From a virus: a DNA stretch of 23,331 bases. The position numbers and the translations under genes are program-made. The notes below the pieces were generated by a model that was not told where the DNA came from, ran no database searches, and was given only the letters and a program-made list of their open reading frames with translations. Within the stretch, counting starts at the first letter, position 1. Each line of letters opens with the position of its first letter. Below, in pieces: positions 1 to 6,180 of this stretch. The stretch covers positions 1 through 23,331 of IMG/VR virus record IMGVR_UViG_3300029787_000345, one strand, 5' to 3'.

Positions 1-1219
1 CGAGCCGACCATCCTCGCGTCCGTAGTCCCAGTCCCTTGCCAACTTGGCTGACAACGCACGTTCCAGCTTGCGCCGCATGACGTTGACCTCGCCAGTCAT
101 AGCGGAAAGCTGGTTGTTGTACGCCTTGGCTGTCTTGGTTCTCAGCTTGCGAGAGAAGCGCGTCTTGCCAGTGCGGTGATGCCACTCGTCATTGGCTGTC
201 GTGTAAGGTCTGTAGCTACCATGCGTACCAGATGCACTCGATCTGGCCTCGGCGATTTCCTTGCGGACAATCGTGCCGACATCGAAGTTGTCATAGACAT
301 CCTCGAACTCACCGACACCAGTGACCTCATCGCTACCCTGTCGCTCACGACCACCTTCGCCACCGTCAAAGCTGTTTACTCCAGCTCCCCCGTGATCGTC
401 ACCTTCATCTCCGCTGGGTTTATCCCCATCACCTTCATCGCCTCGATCATCGCCAGAGCCAGCAGACGTTTCTTCCCCTCGCTCGTCGTCACCAGCACCA
501 CTTCCAGTTCCGTGTCTGACGTCATCGCCGTCGCCACTATCCCCTTTACAGCGGCCTCCTTCAGTCTCTTCCTCTTCTTCTGGCTCGTCGCGATAATCTC
601 CATCTCGTATCTCCTTCTCGACAATCTTGGCTAGGGTGATGACGTCTGCGGTGTCCTTGCATCCGTCCAATGAAGCAATCCACTTGGGCAACTGCCGCTG
701 GATGTCTTCGGGCAGCATGTCGATGCACTCTTGGCTCAGACCGCCGTAGTCCCTGCGGCCCTCCCATGTCAGTGCAACAGACGTGATGAACTTGTCATCG
801 CCCAGACGTGGATCGTCTGGCTTGATGCTGTTCAAGAACTCCTTGTTGACCGCAGTCGACACGGCCTTGAGGTTCTCGGCTGCACCTGGGTACTCGTCGA
901 TGACACGACGCTCCAGCCAGACGTCTTCCAATGCGTTGTGGACCCCGCGCAGCAGCTTGTTGTCACCGCACTCCTCCGCAAACTTCTTGAGCGCACGGAA
1001 GTCTGTGTGCCTGACATGCCCAGCTTCGTGGTCAACGTAACCGCGCATGATGTCTTGCTCTTTGTCACTCACGTCAGAGTTTTGATCCAACGTGGGCAGG
1101 ATGATGGTGGAGCCGTCAGTCGCGGCCCCATCACCTTGGAACACGACGTTGATGTCGTGCTTGCGCCCGAAGACGCTCGAAGTCTTGCCAATCTCGTGGC
1201 TGAAAAGATGTCCTTTCAT
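1..1219 (-). CDS. CobT-like protein with HExxH motif, partial (C-terminus beyond left edge)
   Basis: The open frame reads leftward from ATG at 1219 to the window edge (406 codons, no stop). The start is supported by GGGAG upstream and lies 10 nt after the CobS-like stop, so the two are probably co-transcribed. Residues 64-68 are HEAGH, an HExxH zinc-binding motif. About 27 residues later comes NALED (95-99), a pattern that supplies the third Glu ligand in gluzincins. Residues about 211-300 form a very acidic Gly/Asp/Glu-rich linker, as in CobT. The visible end, around residues 396-406 (WDYGREDGRL), resembles the CobT segment just before its von Willebrand factor A domain, so that domain probably lies beyond the edge. 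In bacteria CobT partners CobS in aerobic cobalt chelation; in phages the substrate is unknown. A protease or chaperone-like role with the AAA+ partner is possible. The family call is fairly sure; the function is not. Confidence 0.75.
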   Translation of the reverse strand, partial: MKGHLFSHEIGKTSSVFGRKHDINVVFQGDGAATDGSTIILPTLDQNSDVSDKEQDIMRGYVDHEAGHVRHTDFRALKKFAEECGDNKLLRGVHNALEDVWLERRVIDEYPGAAENLKAVSTAVNKEFLNSIKPDDPRLGDDKFITSVALTWEGRRDYGGLSQECIDMLPEDIQRQLPKWIASLDGCKDTADVITLAKIVEKEIRDGDYRDEPEEEEETEGGRCKGDSGDGDDVRHGTGSGAGDDERGEETSAGSGDDRGDEGDGDKPSGDEGDDHGGAGVNSFDGGEGGRERQGSDEVTGVGEFEDVYDNFDVGTIVRKEIAEARSSASGTHGSYRPYTTANDEWHHRTGKTRFSRKLRTKTAKAYNNQLSAMTGEVNVMRRKLERALSAKLARDWDYGREDGRL

Positions 1220-1229
1220 GTTCGTCTCC

Positions 1230-3098
1230 CTATTTCAGAACTCGGTTGCCGATGCCCTTGAGCACCGCTTTGTCTTGCGTGGTACACGCATTGAGAATTG
1301 TCATGTCGAACGCCATGTCGATTGCCTTGGTCTCGTCACCAACCATGTCTGTGAACGCCACAATCGCTTGGGCGAACGCCATGAAGTTGCGTGGCGAGAT
1401 AGGCTGCAAGACCTTGGCGTTCGTGAACGCTTCGAGATGCTCGGTGATGTACTTGCCCACCTTGTCAAGCGTGTCTGCCTTCAGCTTGTGCTGGCTCTCA
1501 ATCAGCTTGCGACGCTCGGTGGACGTCATGTATGGGACATGCACGAACGTCTTGAACCTGTTGAGAAATGCTTGCGATTGGACCCTCGCACCCTGATACA
1601 TTCCGAACTCATCGCCTTGGCCAACTGTGTTGGCTGTAGCGAAGGCACGGAACATCGGGTGTGGCTTGATGAGACGGCCACCGTCCTCTGTCAGCAACAG
1701 ACCGTTGCCCTCAAGAGCACGTTGCATCACATAGCTGACGTCAGCCCTGATGAAGTCGCACTCGTCAAAGCAAGCAATGCACGGCGTCTGCAACATCTGC
1801 GGCAGAATACCCTCAACGAACGTAGATGCAGTCGCACCGCCATCGTTCACGAGTGTGTCACGACCCAGCAAGTCAGCGCGGCTGATCTCGCTGTCGAAGT
1901 TGACACGCAAGAACGGAAAGCAAGTAAAGGCGGCAACCTGTTCGAGCAGGGTGGTCTTGCCACAGCCTGTGTGACCGTGAAGCCACTGCGGCTGGTTGGT
2001 AACGATGGAGTACAGAACCATCGTCAACTGGTCCTTGCGGAAGATGTAGCTGTCATCACGCGTTGGCACGAGAGGATGCGGTGCGTCCCACTCCCACACA
2101 GGTATCTTGAACTCCAAGCCCTTGCGCTTGATACCAGTGAAGCCAAAGACATCCGCCGCGACCTTGAGCCTGACCTTGCCAGACGGATACGCACCAGACG
2201 CAACCGCCGGAGCAGATGCAGACGCCATCATCGAAGCCTCGGCCTCGGCCTTGGCTTGCGCCTCGGCAATCTTCTCAGACGCGCCGTTGATCTCCTCGAT
2301 CAGCGTAGCAATCGGCGGCAGCTTGGCGTTCTTGAGAGCGAGGTCAATGAGCGAAGACTCCGCACCTGCTGGCACTGTGTACTTGGTTGCCGTAGGCTCT
2401 GCTTTCGGTTTTGGCGCGGCATCGTCGAACTGCAACTCGGTCATCGCGATGGCATTTTTGACACGCTCTGGCAACTCCGAGTACCGCGAAAGCTCAAACT
2501 CGGTGCGAAGATTGACCATGTTCTGAGCCGCATCACACTTGCCATTCCACTCTTCAATCGAGTGATATTTACGCATGGCTGAGAAAGCATCGTCCGAGGA
2601 TACCCCGCACCGCTCGACAACGTGGTCGTGTATGTCGATGATGTCCTGCAAGCCGAATGTCTCTGGCGCATAAGCAACGGTTGGCAAGAACTCGGCATCA
2701 CCCATGACGGCGGCGTTGTTGGCGGCCACCATCTCGGATGTGAGTTTGTTCGGACGCCCGAACGCATAGCCAGACTTGCTTGTGGGCGAGGCTGTGCCGT
2801 ATTCGTCAGGAGTTCTGATTGCCTGAATTACATCGCCGAACTTGATAGTGTCCATGCAAAGAGCCGTCAGCGTGTCGAGGTCGAGCGCATCACGAATGGC
2901 AGACCACGCTGGCCTGATCTTCATCTGGTTTGGCTCGTCACCGCAGATAGGTGAATGTTTGATTGCGGTTGCTAAATCGAAGGCTTTTGATGCCTTCTCC
3001 AGTATCGGCGAGACCAGCCTGCGAAGCTCGAATCGTGTTTCGCGATGGGTTCCGAGAGCGTATGCTTTTCGGAGGTCGTCTGTGGTTGGTTTATTCAT
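1230..3098 (-). CDS. cobS: CobS-like AAA+ ATPase
   Basis: 622-aa MoxR/CobS-class AAA+ ATPase. Walker A is GHTGCGKTT at residues 375-383, with K381. It is followed by the CobS-typical stretch FLRVNFDSEISRADLLGRD. Walker B is CIACFDE (D445, E446), and the sensor-1 region FRAFATANTVGQGDE matches the CobS pattern. Bacterial CobS is about 330 aa. Here the CobS core starts near residue 310 and is preceded by an extra region of about 300 residues ending in an Ala/Glu-rich segment (about 275-300), probably a linker or coiled coil. An in-frame TTG nine bases upstream (3107) is rejected because AAGGAG at 3109-3114 would leave it almost no spacing, whereas ATG 3098 has 10 nt. CobS hydrolyses ATP to drive a CobT-containing complex; many marine phages carry cobS, with unknown role. 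The CobT-like gene follows directly. Confidence 0.9.
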   Translation of the reverse strand: MNKPTTDDLRKAYALGTHRETRFELRRLVSPILEKASKAFDLATAIKHSPICGDEPNQMKIRPAWSAIRDALDLDTLTALCMDTIKFGDVIQAIRTPDEYGTASPTSKSGYAFGRPNKLTSEMVAANNAAVMGDAEFLPTVAYAPETFGLQDIIDIHDHVVERCGVSSDDAFSAMRKYHSIEEWNGKCDAAQNMVNLRTEFELSRYSELPERVKNAIAMTELQFDDAAPKPKAEPTATKYTVPAGAESSLIDLALKNAKLPPIATLIEEINGASEKIAEAQAKAEAEASMMASASAPAVASGAYPSGKVRLKVAADVFGFTGIKRKGLEFKIPVWEWDAPHPLVPTRDDSYIFRKDQLTMVLYSIVTNQPQWLHGHTGCGKTTLLEQVAAFTCFPFLRVNFDSEISRADLLGRDTLVNDGGATASTFVEGILPQMLQTPCIACFDECDFIRADVSYVMQRALEGNGLLLTEDGGRLIKPHPMFRAFATANTVGQGDEFGMYQGARVQSQAFLNRFKTFVHVPYMTSTERRKLIESQHKLKADTLDKVGKYITEHLEAFTNAKVLQPISPRNFMAFAQAIVAFTDMVGDETKAIDMAFDMTILNACTTQDKAVLKGIGNRVLK

Positions 3099-3153
3099 GT
3101 CTGGCAATCTCCTTGTCCAGTGTGAGGTTGACGAGATTAGACACCTTTGGTTG

Positions 3154-3183
3154 TGTATAACCTCTTAGACAACGCATAGTCAA
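3154..3183 (-). promoter_or_regulatory. sigma70-like promoter for the cobS/cobT-like unit
   Basis: On the minus strand, TTGACT (3183-3178) is followed after 18 nt by TATACA (3159-3154). This matches 5/6 of the -35 and 4/6 of the -10 consensus. Predicted transcription starts near 3147, about 50 nt before the ATG at 3098. A short inverted repeat CTTAC-ggtgt-GTAAG (3187-3201) lies just upstream of the -35 and could be an operator. The terminator at 3231-3262 isolates this unit from the gene upstream. Identified by pattern only. Confidence 0.5.
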
Positions 3184-3230
3184 CAACTTACGGTGTGTAA
3201 GGTGTCTGCGTATGCGTGAATTGGGTAAAG

Positions 3231-3262
3231 AAAAACGCCGCTGACGTTGCCGTCTGCGGCGT
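3231..3262 (-). terminator. Rho-independent terminator after the 65-aa gene
   Basis: On the minus strand ACGCCGC pairs with GCGGCGT. An inner GACG-GCAA-CGTC hairpin closes with a GNRA (GCAA) tetraloop after one A/A mismatch, and a T5 tract follows. It lies 22 nt after the stop of the 65-aa gene and upstream of the cobS promoter. Confidence 0.85.
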
Positions 3263-3284
3263 CTACGAACAGATTTTGTGTAGG

Positions 3285-3482
3285 TCATTTCAACTTGACC
3301 TCGTAAGCGTCGTCGAACAAAGCCTTGATGACCTCGGCTGCGTCATCCGACATGATGTCGGCTTTGCCCTCGCCCATTGGCGAGTTAACCCACTCGACGC
3401 CTTGCGCCTCAAGAACTTCCTTCATGGCGGATTTCTCTTTGGCTGAAATCTTGCGTGAAGCACGTCCAATAATTTTTGTCAT
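3285..3482 (-). CDS. Small hypothetical protein (65 aa)
   Basis: Not recognised. The ATG at 3482 is chosen because AGGAGG lies 8 nt upstream; a start further out at 3518 would overlap the upstream hairpin and has no ribosome site. The protein begins basic (MTKIIGRASRKISAKEKSAM) and becomes acidic towards the C-terminus (SDDAAEVIKALFDDAYEV). It is predicted soluble and largely helical, with no signal or membrane segment. It forms a single-gene unit: hairpin/leader element upstream (3517-3576), GNRA-loop terminator downstream. A small phage-encoded regulator or host-takeover factor would fit its position among early-type leftward genes, but nothing in the sequence proves this. Confidence 0.7.
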   Translation of the reverse strand: MTKIIGRASRKISAKEKSAMKEVLEAQGVEWVNSPMGEGKADIMSDDAAEVIKALFDDAYEVKLK

Positions 3483-3516
3483 TCGGTATCCCTCCTGCGT
3501 TGTTACGAATTGACAC

Positions 3517-3560
3517 AAAACGAGACAGGTCGTTCAGCAATTTGCCGAACAACTTGTCTC
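3517..3560 (-). terminator. Long palindrome with T-rich 3' side, probable terminator and/or regulatory hairpin
   Basis: Two 19-nt arms (3522-3540 and 3542-3560) are near-perfect inverted repeats. Read as minus-strand RNA they pair at 18 of 19 positions, including two G-U pairs. The 3' side on the minus strand continues GTTTTGTG. It starts 14 nt after the stop of the 136-aa gene, so it may terminate the four-gene cluster. It is also the centre of a duplicated element whose other copy is at 5069-5115, so it may instead belong to the leader of the 65-aa gene. Confidence 0.55.
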
Positions 3561-3576
3561 ACCATTAAAGTTCCTT
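3521..3576 (-). promoter_or_regulatory. Bipartite leader element, copy A (upstream of the 65-aa gene)
   Basis: Plus-strand CGAGACAGGTCG (3521-3532) and CCATTAAAGTTCCTT (3562-3576) flank the centre of a 39-nt palindrome. It matches copy B at 5069-5115, including an identical 11-mer TAAAGTTCCTT. Each copy precedes a single gene that ends in a GNRA-loop terminator. Confidence 0.5.
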
Positions 3577-3985
3577 AAATCGTGGCCGTGTATGGGACTT
3601 CTGGTTCCTCGCACGACGTGATTGGTTCTTCGTCGTCATCGCACACGACGTCCCAAATCTCGAAACTGGAATCGTCGTATCCCCAGCCGCCCTTTTCGGG
3701 TTCGGTGACGGTCATCTCGTGGTCGCCCAGCTCTTTGGCTTCGTGCTCGTCCGCCGCCCAGAACTCCTTTTGGTACTCGGTTGTCATGGTCGCGAACACG
3801 GTGTATTGCTTGCACTTGACGACACGCAGTTCGAGCGATGGATCGTCGTTGATTGCCTCGGCCATCTCGGCATTGGCCTCGGCCTCGGTGTCGAACATGC
3901 ACGGGCGTCTGACGTTGTCGTCTCCAGTGACGCCCCAGACGTTGATCCAGCCGTCGAACTCGGTGAGTGTTTGAACTACATACAT
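3575..3985 (-). CDS. Acidic hypothetical protein (136 aa)
   Basis: Not recognised as a named family. The ATG at 3985 is preceded by AAGGGAG. The protein is strongly acidic, with many Glu/Asp clusters (TEAEANAEMAEAINDDP, VCDDDEEP), aromatic segments (GWINVWG, EIWDV) and no membrane segment. Strong acidity with small size is seen in several phage early proteins that mimic DNA or bind host enzymes, but that is only analogy. It is the last gene of a packed leftward cluster (4532 to 3575): only 3 nt separate it from the stop of the Cys4 gene, so coupling is likely. A long hairpin follows its stop. Confidence 0.75.
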   Translation of the reverse strand: MYVVQTLTEFDGWINVWGVTGDDNVRRPCMFDTEAEANAEMAEAINDDPSLELRVVKCKQYTVFATMTTEYQKEFWAADEHEAKELGDHEMTVTEPEKGGWGYDDSSFEIWDVVCDDDEEPITSCEEPEVPYTATI

Positions 3986-3988
3986 GGG

Positions 3989-4147
3989 CTATTCTCCCTT
4001 CGTTTCGGTTGAGGTTATTGGTTTGGCTTCGCCGTATAGGAAGCACTCGTAGCAGGCTGTTTCGGCGAACTCGCACTCTTCACAGCCCTCGACTGGCGCG
4101 TAGCCATCGTTCTTCCAAGCGATCAACTCTTCGTGTGATTTAGCCAT
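3989..4147 (-). CDS. Cys4 (zinc-ribbon-like) small protein (52 aa)
   Basis: The 52-aa ORF starts at ATG 4147 behind AAGGGAGTT. It contains CxxC-x6-CxxC (C22, C25, C32, C35, in GCEECEFAETACYEC), the spacing of a small treble-clef or zinc-ribbon knuckle. The N-terminus (MAKSHEELIAWKNDGYAP) is helical and charged. Such mini zinc proteins are common among phage accessory genes and may bind nucleic acid or a host protein; the specific role is unknown. It lies 14 nt after the 44-aa gene and 3 nt before the acidic gene, within one cluster. Confidence 0.7.
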   Translation of the reverse strand: MAKSHEELIAWKNDGYAPVEGCEECEFAETACYECFLYGEAKPITSTETKGE

Positions 4148-4161
4148 GATCGTGAACTCCC

Positions 4162-4296
4162 TTACTTGTGGTTGAGAAGGTTGCAGATGCGTGTGGCTTC
4201 TGCGTGTGAACGGCAACGCTCCACGATGTGGCCAGACACAACGTGTCTGACCCCATATCCGCGTGTGAGGTTGATGACGTGGTAGGTGTTGCCCAT
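4162..4296 (-). CDS. Small hypothetical protein (44 aa), coupled to the upstream membrane gene
   Basis: ATG 4296 overlaps the stop of the upstream gene as TGATG, a classic reinitiation arrangement. An upstream in-frame start at 4386 would overlap that gene by 90 nt and is less likely. The 44-aa product has a beta-rich start (MGNTYHVINL) and a helical end (HAEATRICNLLNHK) resembling the C-termini of many small phage proteins. No domain is recognised. It is below typical gene-caller thresholds but supported by coupling and by the ribosome site of the next gene just downstream. Confidence 0.55.
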   Translation of the reverse strand: MGNTYHVINLTRGYGVRHVVSGHIVERCRSHAEATRICNLLNHK

Positions 4297-4532
4297 CACC
4301 ACAGCCACTCGCTGATGATCGTGGCCATGCTGATGCACTCGCCCATGTGCCACGTCGTTGCCGACGTCCAGACACGCGAGCCGCAATGGCTCAACCAGTT
4401 GACGACCATGAACATCAGGAAGGCGTAGGCGCAGAACGCACCAGTGACGTAGGCAAAGACAGTCGCGAGTGTGCGATAGAACGGCGGACGTCTGTAGGCG
4501 TCGGCGTTGTAGCGGAGTCGTGTGCGTCTCAT
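4296..4532 (-). CDS. Small membrane protein (78 aa)
   Basis: Start ATG 4532 (protein begins MRRTRLRY), with AGGAG at suitable spacing; the in-frame ATG at 4556 lies at the edge of the terminator and lacks a ribosome site. After a basic, Tyr/Arg-rich N-terminal 22 residues there is one clear hydrophobic segment (about residues 24-45, including FAYVTGAFCAYAFLMFMVV). The positive-inside rule suggests an N-in topology. The function is unknown; superinfection exclusion or inner-membrane takeover are possibilities only. First gene of the leftward cluster, starting 25 nt after the terminator of the Ala/Lys-rich gene; no separate promoter was seen in that gap, so it may be expressed by read-through. 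Confidence 0.65.
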   Translation of the reverse strand: MRRTRLRYNADAYRRPPFYRTLATVFAYVTGAFCAYAFLMFMVVNWLSHCGSRVWTSATTWHMGECISMATIISEWLW

Positions 4533-4556
4533 GTCAAATCTCCTGTTTGCAGACAC

Positions 4557-4590
4557 AAAAAAACCCCCACAGGCTCGCGCCTGTGAGGGT
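4557..4590 (-). terminator. Strong Rho-independent terminator after the Ala/Lys-rich gene
   Basis: On the minus strand a 12-bp stem (ACCCTCACAGGC with GCCTGTGGGGGT, one G-U pair) closes a GCGA (GNRA) tetraloop and is followed by a T7 tract. It ends the 135-aa gene unit. Confidence 0.93.
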
Positions 4591-4610
4591 GATAGGTCGT
4601 CCCGAAGGGA

Positions 4611-5018
4611 CTATGCGTTGCGCTTGGCAACGTATGCGGTCAGGAACGCGGCGAGTGCGTCTGCGTCCATGCCATCGAGCGCGGATGCCAGCGCATCCAT
4701 CGCGCCAGCAGGCTCGGCCTGCTTGGCAGGCTTCGCCTTGGCCTTGGGCTTGGAAGCCTTCGGCTTTGGCGCGGGAGTCTCGGCGGCCTTCACGGCTGCC
4801 CACGCCTTCGACTTGGCTTCGCCAGTCGCCGCATAGGCGGCCACGCGAAGGGTGTCCTTGGCGGCGATGGCGTCGCGCAGGCGTTCCCAGCGGACGCGAC
4901 CCGAAGCCTTGGCCTTCTCGGCGATGTACGCGACCAGATCGCGCTTCTTGGCTGCGGACTTGGCTGCGATGTAGGCTTGTGCAGCTTCGCTGCATGAGAG
5001 GTTGGTTGATTTTGCCAT
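4611..5018 (-). CDS. Ala/Lys-rich, possibly DNA-binding protein (135 aa)
   Basis: Start ATG 5018, set by AGGAGG nine bases upstream; the frame stays open further upstream but that extension reads as noncoding DNA. Residues 1-80 are charged and helical (SAAKKRDLVAYIAEKAKAS). Residues about 82-104 are a Pro/Lys/Ala linker (PAPKPKASKPKAKAKPAK) reminiscent of histone H1-like or bacterial nucleoid-protein tails. The C-terminus is a separate helical patch (MDALASALDGMDADALAAF). A nucleoid or DNA-compacting role is inferred from composition only; a transcription regulator is an alternative. It is a stand-alone transcription unit: shared leader element at 5069-5115 upstream, strong terminator downstream. 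It is the first leftward gene from the strand-switch region, a typical place for an early gene. Confidence 0.75.
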   Translation of the reverse strand: MAKSTNLSCSEAAQAYIAAKSAAKKRDLVAYIAEKAKASGRVRWERLRDAIAAKDTLRVAAYAATGEAKSKAWAAVKAAETPAPKPKASKPKAKAKPAKQAEPAGAMDALASALDGMDADALAAFLTAYVAKRNA

Positions 5019-5447
5019 GATTGGCCTCCTGTGTGAGCGTGGGTGAAACCCTGCGCTCGCGCTCACGGCGAGGCAGGTCGGAGAGCAGTTTTGCTGTCCA
5101 CCCATAAAGTTCCTTCGGAGTGCGCCCCTGTGTGTGTACGCGAGGACGACCCGACAAATGCTGTGCTGGTAAGTTTTTGGAATGATTGGAACGACTTGCC
5201 GAAAGGCATTGTGTGGCCGCACGGAAGGTGTCACACGCAAACGTGCAAGGTGTGATGCGCTACATGCGAGGCAAAATCCCCTTTTTGAGGGTGCAGAAAT
5301 CGAGCAAAAACAGCAGGTTAGCACCGATCAAGGCGCGTGTGTGTCACAGACGTAGCACATCACATGCGGGGGGCGGGGGTCATGCCGCCGGAGGGTCGCG
5401 CGTATGTTGAGTCACCTCCCCACCCCCGCGAGTAATCGGAGCAAATT
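5019..5447. other. Divergent strand-switch region with GC-rich inverted repeats
   Basis: No convincing gene. Leftward and rightward genes diverge from here. Contents: the leader-type element 5069-5115; GGACGACC at 5144-5151; inverted repeat TCACAC/GTGTGA (5231-5236, 5250-5255); direct repeat GTGTCACA (5228-5235, 5341-5348); and a GC-rich nested palindrome with outer arms GCGGGGGT/ACCCCCGC (5373-5380, 5422-5429) and inner arms GGAGG/CCTCC (5390-5394, 5415-5419). Its position directly before the terminase genes makes a packaging (cos/pac) or divergent control site plausible. No clear sigma70 promoter was found. Confidence 0.6.
5069..5115 (-). promoter_or_regulatory. Bipartite leader element, copy B (upstream of the Ala/Lys-rich gene)
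   Basis: On the plus strand: CGAGGCAGGTCG (5069-5080), an imperfect 20-nt inverted repeat (5080-5099), then CCATAAAGTTCCTT (5102-5115). Copy A at 3521-3576 has CGAGACAGGTCG, a 39-nt palindrome, then CCATTAAAGTTCCTT. Both read leftward as AAGGAACTTTA, hairpin, CGACCTG-CTCG, then a ribosome site. Promoter or leader; function unknown. Confidence 0.5.
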
Positions 5448-5972
5448 TTGGAAACGTCCAAAGGAAGAGTGGAAATAAAGTGCAAGGTCTGCGGAAAAAT
5501 CTTTGAAACCAAAAAGTTTCACGAAGAAAGACGCAGGTTTTGCTCCATGTCGTGCAGAAAAGCAGACAAACAGGTGAGAAACATGACAGCCATAGCCAAA
5601 AAAGCAGAAGAAACCAGACTAACCCCGCAGCAATCGTCACAGATACGCGGACAAATCGCCAATTACGTCACAGACCAGATCAATATGGCCCATGCCGTAG
5701 TCACTGGCTCCATAGAATGGAACCCAACGCAAGCTCGCGTCTTCGGGATGCTCCTGAACAAGGTAGTCCCAGACCTAAACGCCAGTTTCCACCAGCACGA
5801 GCACGAAGTTAAGCAGCTCACAGACTTATCGCGCTCCGAACTGGAGGCCATCGCCCAGGGCGTGGCCTCCATAGACGTCGAGTCCCAAGAAGACGAGGCA
5901 GAACAAGCCGGAAAGATGGCTTACGGCAACATCATCATCGAGGAGAACCCATCCTATGACAGTAACCAATAA
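5448..5972 (+). CDS. Putative terminase small subunit with N-terminal Cys4 motif
   Basis: 174 aa. The start is TTG at 5448 with GGAG seven bases upstream. It is preferred over later ATGs because it alone includes the full Cys4 motif: C12, C15 (CKVCGKIF) and C32, C36 (RRFCSMSCRK), a zinc-ribbon-like module. Residues 60-130 are helical (IRGQIANYVTDQINMAHAVV; WNPTQARVFGMLLNKVVPDL), then a segment rich in His/Glu and LTDLSRSELEAIA, and an acidic C-terminus. This layout, with the gene two positions upstream of the large terminase, fits a small terminase that recognises the packaging site in the adjacent intergenic DNA. Family assignment rests mainly on context; a zinc-binding DNA-recognition protein of another kind is possible. 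Confidence 0.55.
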   Translation: METSKGRVEIKCKVCGKIFETKKFHEERRRFCSMSCRKADKQVRNMTAIAKKAEETRLTPQQSSQIRGQIANYVTDQINMAHAVVTGSIEWNPTQARVFGMLLNKVVPDLNASFHQHEHEVKQLTDLSRSELEAIAQGVASIDVESQEDEAEQAGKMAYGNIIIEENPSYDSNQ

Positions 5973-6180
5973 ACAGAAGGACGCTTTGCCCGCAGACCTC
6001 ACCCTAAACGAACTTGGCAAAGCAATGTCGCAGGTCGACCTCTCCAACGTCTCCCCACACCAGCGCGAAAAAGCAATCTTCGACCATTTCACCCGCATCA
6101 TGGGCGACACACTCGTCGACAAAGACAAAGCCCGCGAAGTCAAAGCCAGCAGAAAGCTCCGTCAACAGCTATGGGGGTAA
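5956..6180 (+). CDS. Small hypothetical protein between terminase genes (74 aa)
   Basis: ATG 5956 overlaps the end of the preceding gene by 17 nt, with AGGAG in range; the stop overlaps the start of the large terminase. Not recognised. The product is charged and helical (LTLNELGKAMSQVDLSNVS, HQREKAIFDHFTRIMGDTLV), with a basic C-terminus (KAREVKASRKLRQQLWG). No cysteines or membrane segments. The tight packing between packaging genes suggests a role in packaging or terminase regulation, by context only. Confidence 0.7.
   Translation: MTVTNKQKDALPADLTLNELGKAMSQVDLSNVSPHQREKAIFDHFTRIMGDTLVDKDKAREVKASRKLRQQLWG

Noticed and set aside
1092-2582. Long open plus-strand frame opposite the CobS-like gene
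   Set aside because: It is antisense to a gene with clear Walker motifs, has Arg/His/Leu-heavy composition typical of antisense frames, and no domain or ribosome site was recognised.
4534-5157. Alternative minus-strand frames and upstream extension of the Ala/Lys-rich gene (up to 5324)
   Set aside because: The extension lacks a ribosome site and crosses the shared leader element; AGGAGG before 5018 fixes the start. The 4534-5157 frame is a shadow crossing the terminator.
5186-5410. Possible 74-aa plus-strand ORF in the strand-switch region (also 5043-5255)
   Set aside because: Composition tracks the GC-rich repeats (Gly/Ala/His runs), and neither has a convincing ribosome site or recognisable protein character.
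5370-5440. GC-rich palindrome as a tRNA or small structured RNA gene
   Set aside because: No cloverleaf, anticodon arm or TTCGA-type T-loop could be fitted; only nested arms were seen.
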